This document shows positions 37,512 through 48,432 of a DNA stretch of 64,000 nt, piece after piece; positions within the stretch are counted from its first letter, which is position 1; every line of letters starts with the position of its first letter. The notes below the pieces were generated by a model. That model did not search any database and had not been told where the DNA came from. It was given only the letters and a program-made list of their open reading frames with translations. The stretch lies in the NCBI RefSeq assembly GCF_042453785.1, contig NC_091675.1, positions 4,414,501 to 4,478,500 of the forward strand. The letters run 5' to 3'. Source of the stretch: Malus domestica (taxonomy: Eukaryota > Streptophyta > Magnoliopsida > Rosales > Rosaceae). The translations under genes and the position numbers were made by a program.

Positions 37512-38974
37512 TGTAGTGCCTCGTCGGTGACCTCGTTGCATTGGAAATCATGCAATCGCTTGGTCAAGAGTCTCTCTACTTCTTCCTGAATTTGCCTTTG
37601 TTGGGGTAACAGAGCTCTCGGCTGCCCCCAGCCATGACTTGGTGGTCTAGACTGCTCTTCCATGTGTTTGGCTCGTCTACGCCGCAGATGCAGTGCATGT
37701 GGTGCGTTCCTAGCAGGCAAGCGAGTTCTTCGCAGGCTGCTGGTTGAACTTGAGCTGGATTGAGTGACTGCCTCTTTCCGTCCGTCGTGCTGCCTACTCT
37801 GATGTGAGGTGGATGATGCTCCTTGTGGGCTTAGCCGCGAATGAACACTTTGTCCGGAAGGTTGCTCATGTTGACTATCGGAGTGTGACCCCAACCGTGA
37901 ATGTATGCTCATCCGTGGGCCTAGTCGAGAGTACACACTCCTCCGCGCGCTAAGACGGGGGTATACGCTATCTCGGGGGCCCAATCGGGAATGTACACTG
38001 CCTGAACGTTCGGCTCGTGGCTGGTCGAATGGCTGCTTGCCGGGACGCTGCTGGAAAGGTTCGTCTGCCCTTGTCCTACTTCGGGATACCTCGTCCGAGG
38101 CACGTTGGATCCCGATGCGTTGCAAAAGTTGATTCACCAAAGTTGTCTGTTGTGCAAGGGCGCTCGTCAACTCTATGACTTGTCGAGACAAGTGTTGTTC
38201 GCCATTTGGATTGGAAGAGCTTGGAAGGAATGCGCCTCCTTGGGCAGTGGAAATGTGGTAGACTCCGGGTGCGAGATTTGAATTGGGAAATGTCAAATCC
38301 GCGAAAAAATATGGTGAGAATGCCCCCGGCTCGATGGTAGGTCCGGGTGGTTGAGATAGTCTTGGGTTGACTTAGGCTGCTTGGAAAGCCACTGGAGCAT
38401 GATGGGCCGTGAGAGTGGGCTGCTCGTCGGGAGTAGGCTGGGTCACGAGAGCAGGCTGCTTGGCAGGAGCAGGCTGGGCCACAGGAGTGGGCTGCTCGAC
38501 GGAAGCAGGCGCGTGCTGCTCAATGCGCGGTGCATGTGAATGCGAGGCTTGGGCTTGGGTCCACGTAAACTTAGATGGCACGGCTTGGATCGTGGTCTTG
38601 GTACCGTGAGCCTTGGATGGCATGGCTCGGGCCGTGGTGAAGGCTTCATGGACCTCGCCACGAGTGGCTACCGAAGTAGCCACTGCGGTGGTTCCCATGG
38701 TGGCCGTGGTGAAGGCACCATGGACCTCGCCGCGGGTAGCTACCGAGGTAGCCACCACGGTGGTTCCCATGGTAGAAGTTTGTGGTGATGATGCCGCTCC
38801 CCTTATTGTTGCATTTTGCCTCACGGATCTCCGGGCCGTGGTGAAGGCTCCATGGACCTCGCCATGAGTGGCTACCGAAGTAGCCACCGCGGTGGTTCCC
38901 ATGGTGGCCGTGGTGAAGGCACCATGGACCTCGCCGCGGGTGGCTAACGAGGTAGCCACCACGGTGGTTCCCAT
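37512..38974 (-). pseudogene. Gypsy gag, N-terminal part with in-frame stop
   Basis: One minus-strand frame runs from 38974 to the hAT insertion, interrupted once by TAA at 38372-38374. The N-terminal part (38974-38628) is built of 24-residue repeats, followed by a Pro/Ala/Gln-rich stretch. After the stop come an RSVYSRLGPR-type repeated segment and a Lys/Arg-rich helix leading into the gag domain at 36556. The stop plus the inserted element make it non-functional. Confidence 0.65.
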
Positions 38975-38976
38975 GG
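38631..38976 (-). repeat. Four 72-bp in-frame repeats within gag
   Basis: The copies are at about 38631-38701, 38702-38773, 38834-38905 and 38906-38976. They form two adjacent pairs 203 bp apart, so a doublet was itself duplicated. Each unit encodes 24 residues (GTTVVATS-ATRGEVHGAFTTA type) and the frame is preserved. Confidence 0.75.
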
Positions 38977-39287
38977 TTGAATTGGATGTATTTTGTAGTT
39001 ATTTGGATATAATGGATGGTTTAATTGACAATTAATGGGTTAATTAGGCAATAAACCCATTAATTAGCCAATTAACATAATTTAAAAGGAATGTGTTTGG
39101 GAATTACCTTGTAGAAAGGATTTGATGAGATGGACTTTGAATTGTTACCTATTTTGGGCACTTCTGTCTTGGTTGAAAGAGGGTTGCCCGCTGCTTGCGC
39201 GTAGGAACCTCGTTGTACTGTAAGGGTATTTTTGTTATTTTTGTCCAAAAATCTACGTGTCGCCCTGTGAATATTTTTGGCTCCACA
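38975..39287 (-). repeat. Truncated 5' LTR of the gypsy element
   Basis: It corresponds to 32064-32376 of the 3' LTR. The truncation joins GGTTGAATTGGATG directly to a gag repeat, removing the distal LTR, primer binding site and leader. Confidence 0.8.
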
Positions 39288-39590
39288 GACAAGACCAGTG
39301 ACAATCTTGGAAAGCCGATCCCAATCTAACGCACTTCCTGAGAAATTGAAAATGTAAAACCTTGGCACCAAATAAATAGTTCTAATGAGCTTACGAGGGA
39401 AAGATCGAAAGAGAGGGACAAGTGGACAAGCACGGTGGGTGTGGCACGTCAAAGATTATGAAGATTTGTTTGTGTTGACCAAGAACAAGGTGATACGACA
39501 TGCCTTTGGGATTACACACTTTCCTTTGGACAACGCAAGCCCTAGAAAAATTAGGGTTTTGTTTTTTATGCTCGCCCATATCGAAACCCG
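39288..39590 (-). mobile_element. 5' part of the split retroposon-like sequence
   Basis: This should continue into 31670-31331 once the gypsy insertion and one copy of GACAA are disregarded. Short minus-strand frames are present but none is recognisable. The upstream end is not defined. Confidence 0.35.
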
Positions 39591-39599
39591 TTGGTTTAT

Positions 39600-40843
39600 T
39601 ATTGTTGTTTCCTCAAAACCCAATGAATATAGTAAAAGCTAGCTTTTCCCAATGCAAGACATTTGTGACCCACTATACCTCGAACCAAAAACCCTAATAA
39701 CAAAACTAACCCTAATATTATATGCTTGTGAGGTTCCCTTTGTACTCCTTCCCGATGCCATTGGTATTTCCATGTCTTGGAAACCCACAGTAGTTTCTTC
39801 CTTAAACTCAGAGCAAGGAGAAGTGATCGAAAGCAAAAGACACATACAATCATGTCATTATTCAAATATTTCACAATTTTTTTTTCTAATAACGTAACAC
39901 TAATTGATACGGAAAATTCTTATAACACTAACTGTTATTAAACAGTAAAACCAAATGCAAAATTTATATAATATAAAAGTACATGTTCTTAAACATATAT
40001 TTTTATACGTTACACACAAATAACAGTTATACATATAACGCAAAAAGAAACGGTGGTGTTCTACTTCTTCACTCACTAAATATATAAAAGATTAACTTGG
40101 TTAAGTGAAACCATGAACGACCGAACCTAAAGTTTCAAGTGAAAACGTAAAGGGAAGAAAGAAGCAAAGTTTGTCACATGACCATCGTGAGCTCAACCAG
40201 GGACCCATGTGAATATATGATATGATCTTTTGGGACCCGAATAATTATGATGTTTTGGTTTTAGTCTTTCAAAATTGAAGATAATAATGCAACCCAAAGT
40301 CTATTGTTTTTTTGTTCTTTCATTGGAGTACAACTTGTCTTTTTAATCCCGTTAATTTGCATCACCGTTATTATATGGAGAGCGAACAATGATTGACTAC
40401 TCAGGAGGATGAGTAGGTATTCTTATTTAGAAATCTTCGTATTTTAAATTACTGAGTTTTGTATTTATAATCGAAATCGTTTGTACTATGAATTATTCTG
40501 TAAATATCAATTTTTTGCAAAAAATGAATTAAAAATAAAATTATCTAGTTAATTTATTGTAGCAAATACATAGACAGTTTCTAATGCATTTACTAATTTC
40601 GTTAATCTGTTTTTATACAATTTAATGACTAAACGACCTTAATTTTAGTTGATTTTTTGTATATATGATATATATTGAGTAATTTATAATATGAACGATT
40701 ATGATAAACACAAAGTTCTGTAAATTTGTAATAAACAATTTTGAGCATGAACACTTATCTTTTGAATGGTCTAGTATTATTCAAATGGTAATACTCAAAT
40801 TTAAATGTGAACTTTAATATATTTTTTTCTCAAGTGCATACGC
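39600..40843. other. Intergenic stretch, no gene recognised
   Basis: AT-rich. No domain-bearing frame or repeat boundary identified. Confidence 0.4.
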
Positions 40844-40859
40844 AAATGTTAAAACCCAA

Positions 40860-41021
40860 GTCATTTAGTACTACGGTCTAGTAGTATTCCTCTTCATTTG
40901 TAAATGAGATGTCTTATATTCGATTCTAGCCAAAAGCCAATTGAACCACTTTATTGCTAGCTCATTATGAAACTAAGACAACATCTTTCTCTTAATATAG
41001 ATAATATCGTTTATTTAAAAA
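40860..41021 (+). mobile_element. 162-bp tRNA-derived SINE with target duplications
   Basis: It is flanked by AAATGTTAAAACCCAA (40844-40859) and AAATGTTAAAACTCAA (41022-41037), a 16-bp duplication with one difference. Inside are an A-box-like GGTCTAGTAGTATTC and a B-box-like ATTCGATTCT, and it ends in an A-rich tail. Together these define a short interspersed element. Confidence 0.8.
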
Positions 41022-42204
41022 AAATGTTAAAACTCAAAATTAAGTTTAATTAGGGCATAAATTGCACCTTTAAAAAATTAACAATCTCCTTCATTTAGCT
41101 TTGCCCTACTGTAACTTGCATAGCCCTGTCAGATCAAATTATGTAGACAATCAGTTACTTAACACTAAAAAGTAAAAAATAGTACCAAAAAAATTCGGAA
41201 AAGAAAAATTTACAAAAAGTCAAACGAGTAGTGGTACTACTGTAAGCACAGTGAGGTTCACAGCTGGATAGCAAATCTCCTCCACAAATATCAGAGGAAG
41301 GAGGGATGGGATGGGCGAGTGGACCCGTTTAGTGGGCCGTTTAAAAGATGTACAAAATGGTGACGTAAAATGGGAAAGGCATCTCAAGGTGCGGCCCAGC
41401 CCATGCATGTCGGTAAAGAGGAGGCGAATTTGGTCTTCAACCAAAAAAACAAAATAATACTAATTTTTGGTCCTTAAAGAAATAACTTTCTCTCTCGAAG
41501 GCCATGCAAAAAATTATATTTAATTTATTTATTGGGGGAACAGTAATGGTAGAAGGATTTATGTGGACTGTTACACCAAAACTGCGTCGTTTTGGTTCAA
41601 AAATGAAAAGGTATTTTAGCCCAAATTATCTCCACATATAACACTGTATTTTTGTTTATGAGGTTCAAAAATTATCTCCGCATATAACTTTTTATTTTTA
41701 TTTCTGAGATTTTAAATTAATAGAAGTAGTTTTTGAGTTATATATTTTTAATCATTTAGATAGTTTTGTGAGAATTTTCTGATAAATATTGACCAAAATA
41801 ACAAAAAAAAAAAAACCATGTGAAATGAAATTAATAAGTCATATTTGCATAATTAAACTTTACGAAAACAGATAGACATAGACCTTCTCAAAATTTGTCA
41901 TGGTAATGGCGTGGTTCACTGGAGCCACCACTTGTAGGTAGATAATAGCGTTATTCATACTATGTTTTTATATCATTTTAGGTGGTTTCTGATATGAATA
42001 GTTATATTATTTGAAAAATTTGTAAAATCCAATGAAGGAGAAAAACTCCTTGTATACCATAATTATAATTTAATTAATTAATTTTTCTTAATTATTAATT
42101 TATTAAATAATAAATTAAATTTAAAATTTTGATTAATTTAAATGGTGTGACTGTTCAAATTAAAATTGCTATTTAAGATGATACGAAAATTGAATAAAAA
42201 AACA

Positions 42205-42425
42205 TGCACCAGGATCCTCGTCGGATCCATTCTCTAGGGATAGGGATCTCTCAATCTTATCCGTTCATTGTATATCGTGCGGTCATTTTTCGTTACATAC
42301 TATTTACTTTTAAATTTTAAAATTTAAAATTTAAATATTTCTGATCGCACGATATACGATAAACGGACATGATTGTGAGATCCCTAGGATCCCTATGGAA
42401 TGGATCCGGCAAGGATCCTGATCCC
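42205..42425. mobile_element. About 220-bp MULE-type MITE
   Basis: Long imperfect inverted arms contain GGATCC boxes (CAGGATCC...CGGATCCATTC on the left, GAATGGATCCGGC...GGATCCTGATCCC on the right) and GTATATCGTGCGGTCA / TGATCGCACGATATAC. The probable duplication is A-rich (AAAAAAACA / AAAAAAATG, seven of nine alike). It resembles the 1797-1993 element in general design but not in sequence. Confidence 0.65.
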
Positions 42426-42618
42426 AAAAAAATGATAGACAAAGCAGGAGTAGGAGGGGACGGGGGAGACACGTCGTGGTTCCACGCGGCAGTATGGTCA
42501 CCACAACCACTCTTGACACGTCAACGTCATGCCCTAACCACTTCTCTGACTCCATACGGTACCCCTGCTCCTTCCTTTTCTCTCTCCTCTAAGGGGAAAG
42601 TGCGACAGAGGCAAAGAG

Positions 42619-42813
42619 GGGCAAGGATTGTCTGCTTTTATGTACCTTCTATTTATGTGATTACGGTTAAATTAAATTAACTTTTTATATTATTATTTAT
42701 ATTATTATTTTTATAAAAAATAATATAAAATATTAACGTAACTCAATAATAACCAAACAAAACAAAAGGGTACGAAAAAGCATCGAAAATAGAAGGGCAT
42801 AAAATCCTTGTCC
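42619..42813. mobile_element. 195-bp MULE-type MITE, family C copy 2
   Basis: Its left end is GGGCAAGGATTGT, its right end is AATCCTTGTCC, and a perfect 9-bp duplication GGCAAAGAG flanks it (42610-42618, 42814-42822). The inner part, with GATTACGGTTAAATTA and AATATAAAATATTAACGTAA, is related to the 8705-8907 element. Confidence 0.75.
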
Positions 42814-43041
42814 GGCAAAGAGAGATAGAAAGGGAAAGTAATAGTGATGAGAAATGTAGAAGATACTTTCAAAAAAGAAAATTAACTTTCTTGTCACGTC
42901 ATCTTTTTAGTACAATATTTGTGTCAATAATTTGATGAAGTTCATAAAATATTCTATTTTAAAAGAGTCGCTCGAACATATCTCAAAGTGTGAATTCCCA
43001 AATCCCATTCATTACTTTTAAGTTGGTGTTCACACGTACTC

Positions 43042-43045
<4 letters not shown>

Positions 43046-43083
<38 letters not shown>
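43046..43083. repeat. TA microsatellite
   Basis: About nineteen uninterrupted TA dinucleotides in intergenic DNA; probably length-polymorphic. Confidence 0.9.
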
Positions 43084-43089
<6 letters not shown>

Positions 43090-44670
43090 TTTAATTGTCG
43101 AATAAATAGATTATAAAATATCAAAACGATAGTAATTAATGGAGAGTATGTAAAAAATGAAAAAATGGGTGTTAATAGCATTACTCTGTTTTTTACTTTT
43201 ATTATTGTTTGGAAACAATAATATCCAAAATGTTACCTGATCAAAATATACATATACTGTTATCATTAATCTAGTATTTAATGATATATGTTTCAGCAAA
43301 TATATCTGTTAATTGATTTATATATATATTTAAAATATTTTTACATATATTTTTAGGTATGATTTAGTAATTTTCTTGTGGTAATAGCTCCTTGGTTTGT
43401 ATTGTTTTAGAATTGGACAAAGATCCTGTTGTAATATTGTTATGTTAAAAAATTACTACCTTTTTGTTTCAAAATCTTGTAATTCTATAAATTTTACTAA
43501 TATCAGCCATCTACACTACACTCACTTTGTATGAATGATTTCTACATCATACAAATGTGAGTCTCGTCACGACCATATACATTTGCAGTACGACTAAACT
43601 ATACATTATGTGATTAAAAGCTATAATTTTCAACGTCTCCATAGTTGTCATAACTCATAACTGGAATGGAAGATAGTTTTTGGGTGATTGTTTTTGTAAG
43701 GATTAATCCAAATCTATAAAAATCAAGAATAATTGTCCTACTATTTGTCTTCCTACCTTCATTTTTTTTTACAAGGAAACATCAAGCATGCTTTTCCAAG
43801 AACCATAATTTTCCATCTTCTTTTTATTTTTGTTCATTTTAGAAGTCTTAATTAATTATTTTCTCCATTTTAAAGGTGCCATAATTAACCAAAAAAATTA
43901 AAATAGTATGAATTTGTGAAGCATGCATAGAAGAAATAAGCCATGCTACGTACAACTGGAACAAAATCGTAGGGTTTTGCTTTTGCATGCATGGCAATGT
44001 TGTCGAAGCTTCACAGTTAGGAGACACACTGCCGGATATTTATGCATGCATGCATCCAAGGAGTTGTGTTGGTACGACCACTGTAAATTGACAAACCAAT
44101 GCAGGAAAAAAAAATTCATTCGTTAATTATTCTTCCCAATAATTAATATGTTTTACTTTTTTCAGTTGGATTATATGCAGTCTCACTGATATCTGAGACA
44201 ATTTCCCCTGTCTAAAAGATCGAATACTTTTACCGTTCCAACCTGTAAATTTTGCTTCAAATCTTTTTTCACCTGGATCTCGCCGCCGACAATCGGTTTA
44301 TGCTAGGCACCACATTTCGTTTTGTATAGTGTGTGTTTCAGGAGAAAATTCTTCGATCCGACCTCCACATAAGCACGTGATGCTGCTGTAATTTTCACTC
44401 AGTTATGTAACGTTATTGGTTAACCTATGTTATAACTTTTATCGGCCACAACACAGTACTTTGTATCACATACATGGTATAATTTAAGATGAGAATATAT
44501 ATTTTTACAAATCCTTTTTTTAAACTACATATTTGTGCGAAGTTCTGATGTGGCTAACACTTAGAACAAATCTAGCTAGAGATATACAAGGGAACTGGAA
44601 TTTATTTGGAGGAACAACCCTCACCGCAGCAATAAAGCAAGCGTGTACACGTATGCAAACCACATTAAAC
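43090..44670. other. Intergenic stretch, no gene recognised
   Basis: AT-rich with short frames lacking domains; several ATGCATGC runs near 43920-44060. Confidence 0.4.
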
Positions 44671-44676
44671 TCATAT

Positions 44677-45007
44677 CGTTGAGAGTTGTCCCAGTGGAGG
44701 ATATGATTTGCTATGTGCTTATATGGTCATAGGTTACTCCCCATATTACCAATTGATTTTATGGTGGAACCTCAATTTTATCATGGTATCAGAGCGGGTT
44801 GTCCTCGTGTGAAGCCAAATGGCCACACGTGCTCCACGTCACTCAGTTGTTGTCCACGTGTAGGCTTGAAAATCCGCCACACGTGCGGAGACGTGTTAAG
44901 AGTTGTCCCACATCGGTGAGGGACATGGTTTGCTATGTGCTTATATGGTATTGGGCTACTCCCCATATTACCAATATTGATTTTATGGTAGAACCTCAAT
45001 TTCATCA
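44677..45007 (+). mobile_element. 331-bp TRIM (terminal-repeat retrotransposon in miniature)
   Basis: Two terminal direct repeats, 44677-44783 (107 bp) and 44894-45007 (114 bp), enclose only 110 bp. Directly after the first repeat is TGGTATCAGAGC, the primer binding site for initiator tRNA-Met. The repeats share GAGTTGTCCCA near their start and end in CCTCAATTT(T/C)ATCA. Flanks CATAT (44672-44676) and CATAC (45008-45012) look like a 5-bp target duplication with one change. The first repeat starts CG where the second has TG. It has no coding capacity and would need proteins supplied by another element. Confidence 0.85.
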
Positions 45008-45019
45008 CATACAAGAACA

Positions 45020-47490
45020 AGCCAGCTGCATCCTGCATGCATTTTTCCAAACATCTGATGCTCAGGACTTCTCTAGCTAACCCTGGTGTGAGACAAAAGG
45101 ATCAAATAAGATAATATAAAGATGCGAATTAATGCTGTAATTTTCAGTTGTACTAACTCTCTACATGTACTTGATTTATATGGTATTGATGCTCATCTAG
45201 TTATGCTTCTTCATTAATTGGGAACATTTAACTTTAAAGTAGTGTGAGAGGCCTTGCCAATTCATGCTAATTTGAACTTTCATGCAGTCATCTATAGTGA
45301 CAGTATTGATATTTGTGATGAGTTTGATGTCTAGTTAGTTGCATCGATCAACCTTCTTATGACGGCATAGCAATGCAAGCAAGCTTATTCATCTGTTAAT
45401 TTGCTTAGCATTCTGAATGACAATTGTGATGAGTTTGATACTTAGCTAGTTGTAGTGACCAACCTTTACTGATATTTGTATGGAGTTTGATGTCATCGAG
45501 CAATTACCATCTTTTGTTATATTGGCATAGCAATACAAAACCTCAGACTATGTTGATCTGCGTTTTAATACTTACACTTTAAGTGCATGACATATCAACT
45601 ATATTGTGTCACCATGTATTCATAACAATATGTTGTCGGTATTAAGAAATAATCATGTATATTTTAGGATGTATTATCATAAAGTGGGGTATACTTGCAC
45701 AAGCGTGACTTTGTAATATTTTTCGTAAGGAAGCATGTGCACGCACGCAGCCATTGGAGAGAGATAGGGAGAATAATTTTTCACAGACAAGTTGACGGAG
45801 AAGAAGCAAAGAGAGTGTTTGACCAAGTGGGTATACGAAAAGAATAATATCACAGAAGAGAAAAAAAATCGACCTCATGTGCGAGCTATAGAAAATAGAA
45901 TTTTCACTATTTTTATAATCTGTGCAAATCTCATTACACGTAATGCAGATACCATGAACATGTTTATTGTATACATACAAAAACTTTTTGTTAATTAACA
46001 ATACTTTCGTCACACTCAACTAGAGGAAGGTCCATATTTTCGGATTTGTTTTACCGTGTAAACATTATAATCGAATCGTTCATTCTCTTTAAAATTAATT
46101 CAATTTAGAAATCGTTTGATCTATTATATTATGATCAATAGTATGTTTATTCTACATATGTTGGATAACTAAACTGTCTTTGAAATGAAGATTTTTTTCT
46201 AAATATAATCATTAAATGTGAAAAGGAGAATAAGTTGCTCCGTTTGTAACATTTGTATAATAAAATAATATCACGATAGTACATAATCAAGACTTTCTTC
46301 CTCACCGAAAGGAGAGAAGGTTTTTTTTGGAGAATGCTATTTACATATTTTTTTTAAATATATTGTTCCTTGTTAATTTGTTCTGACGGTTCAAAATTAA
46401 GAAAAATATGTGAAAAGTAAAAAAATTAATGTAAAAGTACGAATAGCAATACCTTTTGTTCGAAAAGCAGAGAAGTATTACCATAATTTAAAGGCTAAAA
46501 TATCGACCCTCACAGATAAAGTATACATGCATATTAGAAACAAAATCAATTCAATCTCCTTTGACCACCATCTCTCCTTGACCAAGATTTGCCTGCTGGA
46601 TGCTGACATGGACCTTGATCAACACAAGTCTAGAATATAATTAACCAATTAACCTACCCATTTTTATAAAATAGTAGGATTATGAGATGAGGTCAGAATA
46701 TTTGTGGTGTGCATCCAGATCACGTGGCAGTGCATCTTTGTTCATGCAGCTCACCACTTGTTCATTTGTCTCCACCATTTAGCTTTGTGACTCAAAAAAA
46801 CCAAAACCCTCGTAACCGCTTTTCCCCTTTGCAAGCCACAAATCCATGAGATTTGCTTCTGTTATTACGTACCTTACCTACTAAGAGGCATCTCCATTTT
46901 GGAATTCCATCTACTCCGGATCTTAGTATTTGGAATTTAAGAATTCATAAATTTGGGCTACATAAATTGAATTCGATAGTTCTCTTAATTCATTATGCGA
47001 ATCTACTTACAAACCAACGATTGCGATTTTTTTTTCACACAAATATGTGGTTCAGAATTTTTTTATCCCTAATATTCGGACGTTAAGGTCTAGAGTGGAT
47101 CCAATTCCCTCCATTCTAACCTTGAAGATAAGGATAACATGCCAAATAAGTTGAGTTGAAATAAATAATCCCTTTTGTAAAGATGAATGCAAATTGAATT
47201 GCAACTTATTTACCAATAATTTTATGGAGATAATATGTGAGTTGGACGATTTTATCATGCATCTTGTCAATGCACTCAACAAGGTGTTTAAAATTGTTAT
47301 TTATTCTCTTTTAGACAACATGTCAATAATCAGTAACGAGTCGATATTAAGAGCTCAATAAATTATGAGATTAGGCGGCAAGACCCAACTTTAGCTTTAG
47401 AATGTTGAAGAGTGTAAACTACAACATTGGAAAGTTCACAAGATAAACCACAAGTCTACAACATCTAATGAAATGTTCCATTTTGAGTAG
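45020..47490. other. Intergenic stretch, no gene recognised
   Basis: AT-rich. No recognisable domain or repeat boundary. Confidence 0.4.
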
Positions 47491-47499
47491 CATCAAATT

Positions 47500-47699
47500 G
47501 GAAAGGAATCATCTCTGGATCATTTCTATCAAATCCTACCAATCAACAAATTCAGACCTTCGAAATTTAATCAAACGACTAAAAACAAGAGACCCATTTT
47601 AAAATTATAATAACTTTAACCGTTAGATCTAATTTTAAAGGTCCAAATTTGTTGATTGATAGGATTTGATGGAATAGATATGAAGATAATCCCTTTTCC
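47500..47699. mobile_element. 200-bp MULE-type MITE
   Basis: Inverted arms (GGAAAGGAATCATC on the left, GATAATCCCTTTTCC on the right, with ATCAAATCCTACCAATCAAC and its imperfect complement inside) are flanked by a perfect 9-bp duplication CATCAAATT (47491-47499 and 47700-47708). It lies about 0.7 kb upstream of the GRF start codon. Confidence 0.8.
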
Positions 47700-48235
47700 C
47701 ATCAAATTAACATCTTGTAACAAAACTCATATTTGATGAGTAAAAATATAATTAAATTGAAAAAATATCAATGTTTGAAAGAGTGGATCTTTGAAATTGT
47801 ATGCACAAACAGTAACATCATCATGGTGCAACTATTTTATTGAGATTTGACAGTTATTTTTACAGAGTGTATAAACATCTTGAGGAACAAAAAAAAAAAA
47901 AAAAAACCAAATAAATTATTATACATTTGTGAAAAAAAACAGGATAAAGACAATGAGAAGAAACTTTTTCAGTGTGCGCAAGCACATATGCTATAGTGTA
48001 CTATTTTATGGTTCAAATACATTGAAAAATCTATTTACTGTAAACGGAGAAAGACATGCACCACATTTTACAAGCTCAAGGAGATAACCGATTCTCGAAT
48101 ATGTTTTTACATGGAATACGAGTCAAACAAGTTATTAAGATGAACAAATAAAAATATTACTCAACTAATTGAATCCCAACGCAACACTTGTCGTTGTGGA
48201 GATGCCATTGCCATATATCAAGTTATGACAGAAGC

Positions 48236-48239
48236 ATCT

Positions 48240-48270
<31 letters not shown>

Positions 48271-48271
48271 C
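48236..48271 (+). repeat. CT-rich tract in the GRF upstream region
   Basis: A CT-rich tract of about 36 bp lies some 160-200 bp upstream of the GRF ATG, probably in the 5' leader or core promoter. CT tracts in this position are common in plant regulatory genes. Confidence 0.55.
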
Positions 48272-48432
48272 AATTATTTAATCTTTCCCTCAAAATATCA
48301 ACTTGCTGATAGCTCTTAAAATGCACCCTCTCTCTCCACCCCTTAAAGGCAAAAGCTTGCATCTTTCTGTAGGCAAATGAAAACCCAAATGCTGCATTTT
48401 TCTTAAACCGCTCTGAGTTTTTCGTGTTCTAT

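Larger units (their letters stand above)
31671..39287 (-). mobile_element. Defective Ty3/gypsy (Tat-like) LTR element, nested
   Basis: The outer boundaries are a perfect 5-bp duplication GACAA (31666-31670 and 39288-39292). On the minus strand it starts TGTGGAGCC. The 3' LTR is complete (31671-32376, 706 bp) with a purine tract ending GGTGTGGGGGCATT just before it. The 5' LTR is cut to 313 bp (38975-39287) and runs straight into gag repeats, so the rest of that LTR and the primer binding site are missing. About three differences separate the shared 313 bp, suggesting a fairly recent insertion. Inside are a gag broken by a stop and a hAT MITE, a remnant of the RT-RNase H region, and a decayed open frame on the opposite strand. 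No complete protease, reverse transcriptase or integrase is present. Confidence 0.8.

Noticed and set aside
38409-38867. Gly/Thr-rich plus-strand frames
   Set aside because: Shadows of the gag repeats on the opposite strand.
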